Source: Azolla pinnata (Eukaryota; Streptophyta; Polypodiopsida; Salviniales; Salviniaceae). Taken from it: a stretch of DNA of 36,292 bases. The stretch lies in NCBI GenBank assembly GCA_037176905.1, contig JBBBWG010031242.1:9753-46044 (forward strand). Reading direction: 5' to 3'. Under the pieces are notes generated by a model. The model saw only the letters and a list, made by a program, of their open reading frames with translations. It did no database searches and had not been told where the DNA came from. Of this stretch, positions 13,801 to 23,509 are shown piece by piece. Each line of letters starts with the position of its first letter. Position 1 is the stretch's first letter. The position numbers and the translations under genes were made by a program.

Positions 13801-16800
13801 GTTTCTAACGAGACCTTGAGTTCCCGAATTTCCTTCTCCATCCGTTCTTTTTTCTTCATTTCCCTGCCATCAAATCTCCACGATATTAGAAAATTCTAAA
13901 ATCCAGATAGCTGATTTTCAATGAAGATAAAGACTAGACACAAATACACGTATAGATGTTTTCCAGTTTGAAACTAACCTTACCACAGATTGAAGGAGTT
14001 ACATGCACACAACAATGCATTACATAATTGCATTTCTAGTGGGGCAAAATCCAGCTGTGTATAAAAATTTTGAATGCTCTAAAATGCGTAACAGGATGTG
14101 TTCGGTAGGTACATGATGAACCACTCCTCAAAAACTTATAATAGTACACACACACACACACATATGTATATTCCAAACATCAAAAGTATAGTAGACATTA
14201 ATACTTTTGTCAGACAATATACATGTTGAAGCTTTTGGATATGGAAAAATTAATACAAAATTCTATTTCATAGCATGTGAGAATCTGTAGAAAAACATTA
14301 CTTTATTCATGCTGTGAAATTTGAAATCAAGCTTACCGTTCACATTCAGCTTTTTTTGCAGCTATTTGATCTTTCTGATTATTTGATTCATGTTCCAAGC
14401 TCATCTTTTCCTCCTCTGAGATACGTAGTTTCTCATTAAGATCTGCCATCTCTTTCCTTAGCTGAACAATGTGTGCAATTTGTTGATCTCTCTCTCTACA
14501 AGCATCCTCTTTTTGTTTTATCAAATCATTCAGCTGCATATGCAACATTGATTTAGAATAGCATGAAAAATGTTTCTAACTCAGTTACATCATAAAGATT
14601 CAACTGATAAAGCATTACTACTGGTCTGTGGTATACCTCTTGCTCCTGCCCAACACTTAACCCGGTTCCCTGATCAATGATCTGGCTCAAATTTGATATC
14701 TCTATTTTCAACTGCCTGTTCCATAAAGTTCAGCAAGGTTCCAAATGTATTAGCATGAACATAGAATATTTTGTTGAGTTTACAAAGAATTTGCTATCAG
14801 TTAAAATTTAGCGTTCCCTGGCAGATAAATGTCCCTAGATAGCTTTTCTGAATGCAAATGGGATATAATGTTATAATTAATGAATTTTTCTTTTGAGGTA
14901 ATCAATGTTTTTTGACAATGGTTTGTCCCAAGTAAATGAGAGTACATGCCACAGAAATAATAAGATAACAATACAATATGTTTGGTGTTTTGTGGCTGCA
15001 AAAGATTAAGGAAACTGCACGATAAAGTTATCATGTAGGAGCCCTACTGTATATTGTCTTTTGCTTTCTCTTCCCGTTCTTGAGAAGCATCAACCAGTTT
15101 CCATGCTTTGTCGATTTCTTTCTTCAAAGCAAGGACCGTCATTTGATCTTCCTCATTCAATTTTAGGGCATTCTGAACCTTTGCGGCATTTGCAAGAATC
15201 TCATTGTTGAGGTCACGACATTTCCTTATAAGTCTTTTCTCGCTTTCTAAAATCCGAGAGATGAATTGCAGAACAAGAAGGGGAAGTTTAAGATGACTAA
15301 TTGTATTCTATCAACTATGCAATTAAACCCCAGAATATTCTATTATGATTGTTAGAAAATTTGTCATGGTCGATCTGATTAAATTTGGTAAGCACCAGAA
15401 AAGTTAATCAATGTGTAATGGTAGTTATTTTTACCAGTAAGAAGTGTGTTCAAGTTCTATACCTGATAGACATGCCCGTCTGATTGAAACATTATTTATT
15501 TACTTGCTGATTAAGTGAGAAACAGTTTGGTAAAGTTAGAATCTGTGATGCAATGATAATTGCGTTTGCATCCCCAATGTCAAACAGATATGCAGACCTC
15601 TGATCATGTTCACCCACTACAAAGCCATTGTACTCCCGATAAGAAGACCCTGCTCCCAAAATTCTTTATTTATTTTCCATAAATACAACTTCCGCAGTAA
15701 AACCGCCAACCATGTTTTTCACTCAGACATCCTCGCTTCCCAGAGGGAATCCATGTGAACCTTTAACACTATTACGAAAGATCATGAGAGCAAGTGGCTC
15801 ATTCATGAAGAATATTCAAGCTCAGAAATCACTGAGCTCCTCACTGCAAATAACAATACCATTCTCCTATTATGAAGTCACTGTTGTCAACTCTTGGGTT
15901 TCAGAGGCCAAAGATGGCACATCATATAAACGTATACAGTACAGCAAAGGTAAAACGGATCGTGATGGGTAATTACTGGTAATAGGAAGATTTCTATTCT
16001 CAATCTGATTCATCCTGAGGACAGCTCTAAGCAAGAATTACATAAGAAACGAAAATATGTTTACAATGTTTCTATCTGCTATATGAACAAATTCTAGAAT
16101 AAACAATATACTTATCTATGTTTTGCTCTTATGTCAAAGGATGGGATGATTGAGTCTCCAAGGACCGAGATTCGAGAGAATGACTAATTGTAGAAAGTAC
16201 TAAATCCATACAAACACTCCATCCCTGAGAGATTTCATTGTTATTGTACATTCTGAACCTTTAACAAATGTTGATATGCCCTGCTTACTCTCTTTCTTTC
16301 TTCGTGCAATAAGAACACTAACCATGAGACTTTTTAAGGGCTCGATGTAGTTTCTCATACTCTGCCCGAAAGCGATCCAAGCTCCTGTCTTGTTGCAATT
16401 CTTGCAAAACCTACACAAGTAGACCAAGTCGCATAAGAAGACAAGCCCAATACCCCTGAAACCCTTTCCATGCGAGGGCTAAAGAGAACATCCACATTCC
16501 ATACATGAAACTTCGAGCTTGAATAGAATCTCAATTTATCGGTTGTGTTTGCTTCCACAGAATTGAGAACAAATATATGATTCATGTAAACTTGGGCACT
16601 TTGACAAGTTCCAATTTACAATGTAACAAAATTCAGGACTCCCGAAATAGAATTGGCAAAAGAAAACTGCATTTCTGGTGTATTAAACTAATCCTACAAA
16701 CACATATCTCAAGGATGGACATGGCATGAGAATTCGCACAAGTTTTACATTTAGTTATTTATTTTCCTGAAATGACCTTTACAAATTCAGTTTTAACAAC

Positions 16801-17426
16801 AAAATCAAAGTTTTCAGATGCATCAAACCTAGAAACTGAACAGATCCTGAGCTTTATTAAACCGAGAGTTGATATTTGAAAGAGAAATTCGGTCTTGGAT
16901 GCACACAGCCTGAGTCTACAATGGCGACTCCATACTACAATTGACAGTCTTTTTACATAGTATTTAACCAACAAAATGACAGATACCAAAAAACTAGAAC
17001 TTTCTGCAAAAAGGAAGATTTCAACAAATACTTCAGCCTTTTGCTGCATTAGAATGGCACAAACATTGAATCCGAGAAAAATGAGAAGGTTTACAGTGTC
17101 CTGAAAGACTTCCAAGGGTTAGCAAAGCAAACAGAAAGAAGAACCTCGGTACTATCCTCAGATGCATCAAAACCACAAAAAAGAAGAAGAATTGAAATCC
17201 TCCAAATTCCGATTTTTTTTTCCTAGAACAGGCTCAGAATTCGTGCAAATCAGCACACGAATGAAAGAATCAGCACACGGCAGTGGATGCATTTGGGAAG
17301 TACCTCTTGGAATTCCCTTTCGAGTGCCTCGAAGGCCTTGAGCTCGAAGCCACCTAAAGAGGCTTCATAAGCCCGGAGTTTCTCCTTCTTCATGGCGTCC
17401 ATGCCGGCGTCATCGGGGTCAGCCAT
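7839..17426 (-). CDS. CFAP58: Cilia- and flagella-associated protein 58 (CFAP58/CCDC147)
   Basis: Coiled-coil axoneme-associated protein needed for sperm flagella in animals. In plants it should act in motile sperm. Exons in transcription order: 17426-17304, 16410-16323, 15246-15048, 14715-14637, 14533-14337, 13863-13662, 13545-13402, 12867-12667, 11750-11562, 11473-11201, 10336-10136, 9996-9757, 9668-9528, 8740-8564 and 8042-7839. They total 2658 nt, 885 aa (human about 870). Family signatures run in order: LDRFRAEYEKLHRALKKSH, LLRERDVLN, KQQQNLYEAVRSERNLLSKN, NLVDAQDEINELRRRIKVM, RQKKELDIIKNERDILGTQ, ALLYEKIKIQQSTLNKG, ENPLNVHRWRQLEGSDPTAY, LQKRLILKTEQ and ILARQPGPEVSEQLGLY. Almost the whole chain is charged heptad coiled coil; the C-terminal GGGF resembles the animal end. 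The start is MADPDDAG at 17426. All junctions are GT-AG with matching phases, and no break is seen. Confidence 0.96.
15247..16322 (-). other. CFAP58 intron 2 (about 1.1 kb)
   Basis: The longest CFAP58 intron. A + strand open frame at 15712-15972 lies wholly within it, matches no family I know, and is probably chance. No repeat or RNA gene was recognised. Confidence 0.7.
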
Positions 17427-17725
17427 CGCGGAAGAGAGAGAGAGAGACGACACACACGCACACACACAACCTTCTTTGTGTCTTCTCCTTCTTCTTCGGC
17501 TTTGGCGTCTCACACGGCGGAGAGAAGCTTCCTCTTCTTCTCTTGCAAAGGTATCCTCCGCCCGTCTTACTTACGTGCAGGGATCGCAGGGAGGAGGAGA
17601 GCCGGCAAACGGAGGTTCCATGGCGACCTCGCTTCGCAGGCGCGCTTCGCAAAGGCGATCGATCGATGGAGGGGCGCTTCGCAGGCGATGGGAAGGAAAA
17701 AAGACCACATATTTTTTGTATCATC
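17427..17725 (-). promoter_or_regulatory. CFAP58 5' flank, GC-rich
   Basis: Immediately upstream of the CFAP58 ATG there is a GA/CA-rich stretch (17430-17470, likely 5'-UTR) and then a GC- and CpG-rich segment at about 17560-17700, richer than the surrounding DNA. It includes a repeated CGCTTCGCAGGCG (17631 and 17677 regions). No TATA box was identified with confidence. Open frames here on both strands look like by-products of the base composition. Confidence 0.4.
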
Positions 17726-18225
17726 ATTCTGTTATTGTTCTTGTCTTTTGTTATTCTTTTGTTTTTCTTGTTGAATGAAATCCAAAACCAAAACATTTTC
17801 CCAGTTTTCTCACAAATCTTCTGGAATCTTCTAGAATCTTCTGGAACGTTCTAGGATCTTTTGGAATCTTTTGGAATGTTCTAGAATGTTCGGAAACATC
17901 TTTGCGTAATTGTTTGTGAAAAATAAACGCTTGTTTCCTCTTGTTCGTGTTGTTTGCGTCGAGTTATCTTCGTTAAGTCTCATTCTGTTATTGTTCTTGT
18001 CTTTTGTCATTCTTTTGTTTTTCGTGTTGAATGAAATCCAAACCAAAACATTTTCCCAGTTTCCACACAAATTCTCCCGACTTTAACCCTCCACCCGAGC
18101 ATCTCATTGCTCGGAAAAGTCTTCGGAATCTTTTGGGAATCTTCTGGAATGTTCTAGAGCATTCAGAAACATCTTTGCATAATTGTTGTGAAAATAAATG
18201 CATGTTTCCTTGTCGTGTTGTTTGT
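17726..18225 (+). mobile_element. Tandemly duplicated LTR-like repeat (~256-bp unit)
   Basis: The block starting ATTCTGTTATTGTTCTTGTC at 17726 recurs at 17982, 256 bp on. Both copies continue through TGTTGAATGAAATCC, AAAACATTTTCCCAGTTT, a TTC/GAA array, AAACATCTTTGC, an AATAAA with flanking A residues, then TGTTTCCT and GTGTTGTTTG. The second copy carries about 50 bp of extra sequence and a shorter TTC/GAA array. A start in TGTTGAA and a downstream AATAAA fit a Copia-type LTR, but target-site duplications, a primer-binding site and a pol gene were not found, so this is at most a solo or rearranged LTR remnant. Confidence 0.5.
17819..17896. promoter_or_regulatory. Extended heat-shock-element array (16 pentamers)
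   Basis: Alternating TTC and GAA triplets stand exactly 5 bp apart for 78 bp. The series is TTC, GAA, TTC, GAA, TTC, GAA, TTC, GGA, TTT, GAA, TTT, GAA, TTC, GAA, TTC, AAA: 12 of 16 are exact, and three are enough for a canonical heat-shock element. It starts 393 bp upstream of the CFAP58 start codon and about 1.7 kb upstream of the COR413IM start codon. A degenerate version lies at 18122-18168 in the second repeat copy. That HSF binds here is inference from the pattern. Confidence 0.6.
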
Positions 18226-18663
18226 AGCTGATTAGAAGATGCAAGAGGAGGGATTAGTGCATAGAGCTTTTTAGTGGGCATTGACTAGTTGGAGCTCTTT
18301 GCTTTTGGAATCCACGAATATCGAGATCGTAGCTTGCATACCGAAGAATACTATCATCAAGTCCTTGGGTGATTCGTTCGTTGCGGGTCTTCACGAAGAG
18401 TTTTCGAGCTGCTTAGTGGGTCTGTGATGAGTATTTGATCTTACAATGGGTGAAGATTGAAGGCTCCTTGCCGCACGCATGCGATTGTCATGATCTGGAA
18501 CTCGCCATCTCTGATGCTGACAAGGTATTGGTTCGATCTTGAGAAAAGCGATCGAGAAGGTAAACAAATACATCCTATCAGGACTACCAAGGAGGAGAAC
18601 TCGTTCTGCATATGATGTTGTTGTTCAAGGGATCAGCTCGCTTTCGAATCAGCTGCATTGATA
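18226..18663. other. Non-coding stretch downstream of the LTR-like repeat
   Basis: No open frame with family resemblance. By position it could be the leader of a decayed retroelement whose LTR-like repeat ends at 18225, but no TGGTATCAGA primer-binding site was found beside it. Confidence 0.35.
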
Positions 18664-19108
18664 GGGATAAACTCGAGCAGGAATACAAGAAGTAAAAAGT
18701 CAATCGGCACAGTCGCCGAACGAAGACAAATGGCATCGAAGCCTCGCAACTTCGATCAACCGATCGGACGCAACCTTAGCGGAGGCGACATCGATCAACT
18801 GATCCAACAGGATCAGGCAGCAGTTCTACGTGCTACGATCTCTCTCCGCATCGATTCGTTCGTTTCTAGTTTCGAATCTTGCGGTGTTGATCGATTTCGG
18901 GGAAAACTCACTGGAGCAAGAATACGGGGAGGAAAACGCCGATCGAGTGCTCCAGAAAACCCGTTGATCATCAGCATTGTCTTCGTCGGCGAAAGATGGA
19001 TGCCATCGATCGAAAGCTTGCATTGCAAATCAGATAACCAATCATTCGGAGGCGGCATCGATCGACGCAAAATTCAGCGGCGGTTCTGCTCGCATGATCT
19101 CTATCTCC
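18664..19108. repeat. Diverged direct duplication, about 200-bp unit
   Basis: The segment at about 18664-18850 is repeated in diverged form at about 18900-19108. Paired landmarks in the same order are AACTCGAGCAGGAATAC and AACTCACTGGAGCAAGAATAC (20 of these bases shown or fewer per site matter most: GAGCA and GAATAC), then ATGGCATCGA and ATGCCATCGA, then CGGAGGCGACATCGATC and CGGAGGCGGCATCGATC, and GCATCG/GCATGATCTCTATCTCC at the end. The open frame 18658-19188 spans both copies and is probably not a gene, although ATGGCATCG resembles the start of some Copia gag genes. Confidence 0.55.
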
Positions 19109-19122
19109 ATTCCATTGAATTC

Positions 19123-19252
19123 AGGGTTCAGGGTTTAGGGTTTAGGGTTTTGGCAGCGGTTCTTGTAGGTTTCGGGTTTACGGTTTAGGGTTTTGGTGGC
19201 GGTTTCTGTGGTTTTAGAGTTTAGGATTTAGGGTTTAGGGTTTAGGGTTTAG
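19123..19252. repeat. Interstitial telomeric repeats (TTTAGGG)n, degenerate
   Basis: Two clusters of the plant telomere heptamer, around 19125-19156 and 19222-19252, are separated by degenerate copies such as GGTTTCGGG and GGTTTACGG. The array is short, imperfect and flanked by unique DNA, so it is interstitial. It lies about 320 bp upstream of the COR413IM start codon, where it also supplies telo-box-like AAACCCTAA motifs on the minus strand. Confidence 0.85.
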
Positions 19253-19329
19253 TGCCATAGAAGAACCAGTTAAAAGGCACTTCTACAATTAGCACAAAAT
19301 GCTTCTTTCTTTGGGAATGGAGGAATCTA

Positions 19330-19413
19330 GAAGAAGAAGAAGAAGAAGAAGAGAAGAAGAAGAAGAAGAAGAAGAGGAAGAGGAAGAGAAGGAAGAAGAG
19401 GAAGAAGAAGAAG
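19330..19413 (+). repeat. (AAG)n microsatellite in the COR413IM 5' flank
   Basis: A purine tract of imperfect AGA/AAG triplets about 84 bp long, ending about 160 bp before the COR413IM ATG, so probably promoter or 5'-UTR. Reading frames through it give only low-complexity peptide. Confidence 0.85.
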
Positions 19414-19570
19414 CATAAGCAGGACAAGGGAGAAGCTCCCTAGAGCTTTCGATTCAGAGCCCTCGATATCTGTGGAAGACGACCGTCGGGTGAACCTCAG
19501 AACCTTCAAATCTCTCTGCAGGCGACGATTTGGGCGAAGCTCTTTGCTTCTTGCTTCTGGGCACTTCGCC

Positions 19571-22289
19571 ATGATGCTATCCCACCATCGCCCAATTCCT
19601 GGCCCCTGCAAGAGATTTGCTGGTCATGCCGCCTTCTCTCCTCTCCTGCTCCATCCGGTCTCCAGTAGCTACGCAAGGAAGCACCGCTGCCCCGCTGCCG
19701 TTCCATCCATCGCACCCTTCCCTCTCCTTCTGCTAAGGTTTCTCCTCCCCTCATCTCGACAATCGAATTGTATATGGCTGGAATCAAGGCCATTTTGTTC
19801 GTCACGGCACGCTCGATGACGTCGTATGAATGCTTCAAAGATCCGATCGACAGTGAATCCGCTCTATTATGATTAATGGATTGGTTCAATCTGTTTCCTT
19901 CTTCCAGATCGTCATACTCGCCCTTCTTTACTGACGCGGGCATCCTTAATGTTAAAGGGGATATCTTAAAGAGGAAAAGGTCGAGCTCATCAGGAGGTTC
20001 TTGTTTGGCCAGCAATGCCATCTCTTTCTCTGCTGAAACTCTGAAATGGATTTTCACAGGAACTGCAGGGTATGAAACCATCTACCTATCACTCACTCAC
20101 TCACTCTCTCTCTGTATATGTGTGTGCGTGTGTGCGTGTGTGCGTGTGTGTATGAAAATACACACCATTTTTATGGGTCTTTTGTTGTTTACCTTCTGTA
20201 AAGTGCTGACTTGCAAGACGGTTGTTTGTATGTATATCATGATGAAGCTGTCCATGCATGTAGAGATGGACACTGAGTCGATGTCTAGTGTCTAGTTGGT
20301 TTTCCAGCTCATCTATTGATGATAATTCAGCACATGTTCATGCATGTTTGAGATGTAATGCATGCATTCATTCTTATGTCACCTCATACGTGCACCTGCA
20401 TTTGCATATGCATCAATACGGATGTGATGTATGTTTGATAGATTCTTGTTTTTCCCCCAATGCATGTTCGGATCGGTCTGTGCATGCATACACGTACTTG
20501 TTTAGCACCATGGGACAAACTTGGAAGTACGTTGGTGTTCAATCATATTGAAAGTGATGCATCCGGGACATGAAAACTACCACACAAACATAGTGTACAC
20601 GTACATGCTGGAATAGAGACCACTTGAATATTGGTGCATGTGTGACATGAGAACTATCCTGCACGTACATCTTAGAATGGATGCCAGTTTCTTAAGCAAT
20701 TCATTTACATGTATATTTGTATGCGTGCGATTATCAGATTACATGCCGTTTTCTTCTCAAGTAGAAGTTCAATTCCTGTTTGGATTGGAAGGATGGAGTA
20801 GGAATACTCCTCATCCCAGTGTTTTCTACCTTGTCTGCCCTTGTATTTTTTGGTAATTTTACTTACCCGAGTATTGCAGGTTGCTCTTGTTGTTGAAGAA
20901 TGTAAGTATCAACAAGGCTTTTTTGGTTCCCCTGTTAGGCCTGCAAGCACCCCGGGATGCTATTACTTGGATCAGGTAATGCTTGCTGGTTTATACACAC
21001 ACACAGACATATATAGCGCTGGGTTGAAATACGTGCATGCATGCATCCATCCATATGATCGTACATGCATACATGCATACAAACGAACATGCCTACAAAT
21101 GACATGCATACATAAAAATGAATAGACAAACTTGCAAACTTAAGCAGTTGTAGGAATATTGCAGGGGAGATTATGGTTATTGGGCAGTATTCCTGGCGTT
21201 ACTAGTACGACTATTCTATTACATTCCCGGTAATTATTATGCTAGTCCATTCATTTCTTTCTCAATCTTTGAAATTTAGCACTTTATAAGTATAGCATTT
21301 TTTTTTACAAATCATCAGGAGAGCTCGAATTGCCGTTGATATTAATGCTGATTGTTATCACAGCTCCCTATCAAGTGATGAATTTTAGGCAAGTTCAATC
21401 GACCCATATTTGTGTATTGTATGATTGTATTACGTTTCCTTTATTTCCTGTGTTGAAATTGCCTGTGAAATTAATCAATATTTTGAAATTGGTCGTGCAT
21501 CAATCAATTTTGTATTGGGTCTTTTATAGAATCGTCTATTTCAAATCTGCATCTGTGGGCTCATCAGATACTGGTTATTTTTTAGCTTCTATTCGTTTGC
21601 AACTCATTAAGATATTCAGGATCTATCTTTAGGATATATTTGTAACTTCGATTGCTGAATGTGGGATTATTGTGTTGGCTGGTAACGTTTCCTTTCGCAA
21701 ACCTCCTCAGAACACCCTGCAGAAAAATTCTATCAAGATAATAAGGCCTCATGTTGGAATCCATATTCATCATAGATTTTAGGTGAATGCTACTATACAT
21801 TCTGAAAGACTCTTGTTTGTAAGTGTTGCTAGTATATTTCAAGGATTTTCTGGTAAAAACTTTGGTTGATGAATGTGATTTCAAAACATTGGAAAATCCC
21901 ATCTGGGGAAACATTCACGGTGTGAAACTACAAACATGGTGATACACTTCTTGTAATTCTTTTATATTCACATAGATATACAATGAATATTGAGGCTAAA
22001 AGATCAGTTTCCCAGCACTTTTCATCACAAGATTAATATGCAACGAATATTTAGCTTCAAAGAGGAATATTAAAGAGGGACATTGTATTGTGAGTGTATT
22101 GTATGTTCTTGCAGGGGATCAACAGGAAGCATTGTTGCATCTGCTGTTATTGCTACGTACCTGGCGTATCAGCACTTCTCATCACAAGCGGGAGTGAAAC
22201 GTTCTTTTGCAGAAGGGGCATTCCTTGCAAGCTCAGCAGTTATTGTGCTAGTAGCCATTCCGTACATTCTCTTGCTCGGAGGTTATTGA
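19571..22289 (+). CDS. COR413IM: COR413 family protein, chloroplast inner-membrane type
   Basis: Multi-pass membrane protein of the cold-regulated 413 family; plastid-envelope members are cold-induced in Arabidopsis. Exons: 19571-19737, 19908-20069, 20880-20975, 21165-21229, 21319-21388 and 22115-22289; 735 nt, 244 aa. Residues 1 to about 75 are Ser/Arg-rich with almost no acidic residues, like a transit peptide. The core from about 98 matches the family: FSAETLKWIF, INKAFLVPLLGLQAPRDAIT, GDYGYWAVFLALLVRLFYYI, GELELPLILMLIVITAPYQV and TYLAYQHFS, then a final hydrophobic helix ending LLLGGY. Four to six membrane helices are expected. Exon 3 must be read in the frame TTG CTC TTG; the frame open across it is wrong. 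Intron 5 begins GC, not GT. The ATG at 19571 (context TTCGCC) is the first that keeps phase. The N-terminal exon boundary is the least certain. Confidence 0.9.
21389..22114 (+). other. GC-AG intron of COR413IM
   Basis: The exon before it ends ATTTTAG and the intron starts GCAAGT, the usual extended consensus of GC donors; it ends TTGCAG. Joining here gives NFR-GSTGS, matching the family. No GT donor nearby keeps the frame. Open frames inside the 726-bp intron are not supported. Confidence 0.8.
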
Positions 22290-23509
22290 GGGGATGGCAA
22301 CATTGCAAAACTTGCACATGTCAATCCTTGTATTTGAAGTATGTATAGTGCTTGCAAAACCTGCACCACTGGATTTACATACTATATATCTGGTTGTAAT
22401 CAGATTGTAGAATGTGTTTGCTACCATGTTTCTGATTACGACCTGTAATATGTATATAGTGGCTGCAAAACTACTTGTGTATATGGTTGCAAAATATGAT
22501 GTTTGTGATTCCAAATGAGATGTATTACAAAGTAGCTATAGGATGGCCCCAGAATGTTAATGGTTCTTGTCATATTGTCTTGGAAGCTGCACTTTGATAA
22601 TATTTAATAAGCCTTTTGGTCTTTGATGTGTCTGCTCGTCAGATTATTTTTCATTTAAGTATAGATTGTTGACATCTGATGTTTAATGCACACACATGTA
22701 ACACAGGTTTAAATCACAATCTAATACCTGTGATTGCACAAATCAACGATCATGACAAACTCAGCTCCTGAAATAAATAATCGCATCAGCAATGTGCAGT
22801 GATTGGAGATCCAAGTCTGGAGTGCAGTCAAACCTGCAACAATCAATGTCACATGAAATATGTAAGGATTAATTGAAATGTTATCGATTTTCGTGTCCAT
22901 CTTTAGAGGGGAAGGTAAGGAAGAAGATTTTGGGATTTGTATGCGTTAGTTCATATGGATTTGAGAAGGCTGGACCAGCGAAATTGCTGCTATATATCTA
23001 CATTAGACATTTGTACGAGGGCTAAGTAAAGCTTCTGAACGGACCTGCATTCTACAAATTTTAAAATGAACTATTTAGTGACGGCAAGTGTACACAATAG
23101 GGGTGTTCCAGCAACTCAAACTGCGATTTGGCAGCAAAGACTGTTGATTTCGAGTGTTGAGAGGTATTTCGAGTGTTGATTTTTATTGCAAAAGGGCCCA
23201 GTAAAGCAAAACAGAATTTTCCTTCCAATAGATCTTCAGTTGGATGCATCACAAAGTCATAAAAAACAATCTAATCATAGAGAACAGGGGAACGCAGTTG
23301 AATGTGCTCCATTTAGCGATTGTTTATGATTCTGCTTACCATGTTTTGGTACCTTGCTTGGTTAGGACGAGAAAGCATTGCAGTTGTAATCCACATGTAT
23401 CCTTAGCTTTACAATCTTGAAATGATTCTGTATGGTTCTCCTAAAAGAACCGTGGATTTGGATTTGAAGACGCTAGAGATAGAAGCAGATCGAGAGGAAG
23501 CGCCCATTG
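22290..23509. other. COR413IM 3'-UTR and PPR 5' flank
   Basis: AT-rich. TTTAATAAG near 22600 may be part of the COR413IM polyadenylation region. No other gene or RNA was recognised up to the PPR start codon. Confidence 0.45.

Noticed and set aside
15712..15972. 86-codon + strand frame as a nested gene in CFAP58
   Set aside because: It lies in intron 2, has no family resemblance and no sign of its own promoter or conserved composition.
17392..17854. Several overlapping frames of 98-128 codons around the CFAP58 5' end
   Set aside because: All are low-complexity Arg/Ser or Phe-rich readings of GC-rich promoter and repeat DNA, on both strands. The CFAP58 start at 17426 explains the real coding.
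18658..19188. 176-codon + strand open frame
   Set aside because: It spans both copies of a diverged duplication and runs into telomere-like repeats. No domain was recognised.
19123..19252. A chromosome end
   Set aside because: The TTTAGGG units are few, degenerate and flanked on both sides by unique sequence and genes.
23507..23509. TTG as the start of the PPR protein
   Set aside because: Nuclear genes start at ATG; the ATG at 23510 follows at once in the same frame.
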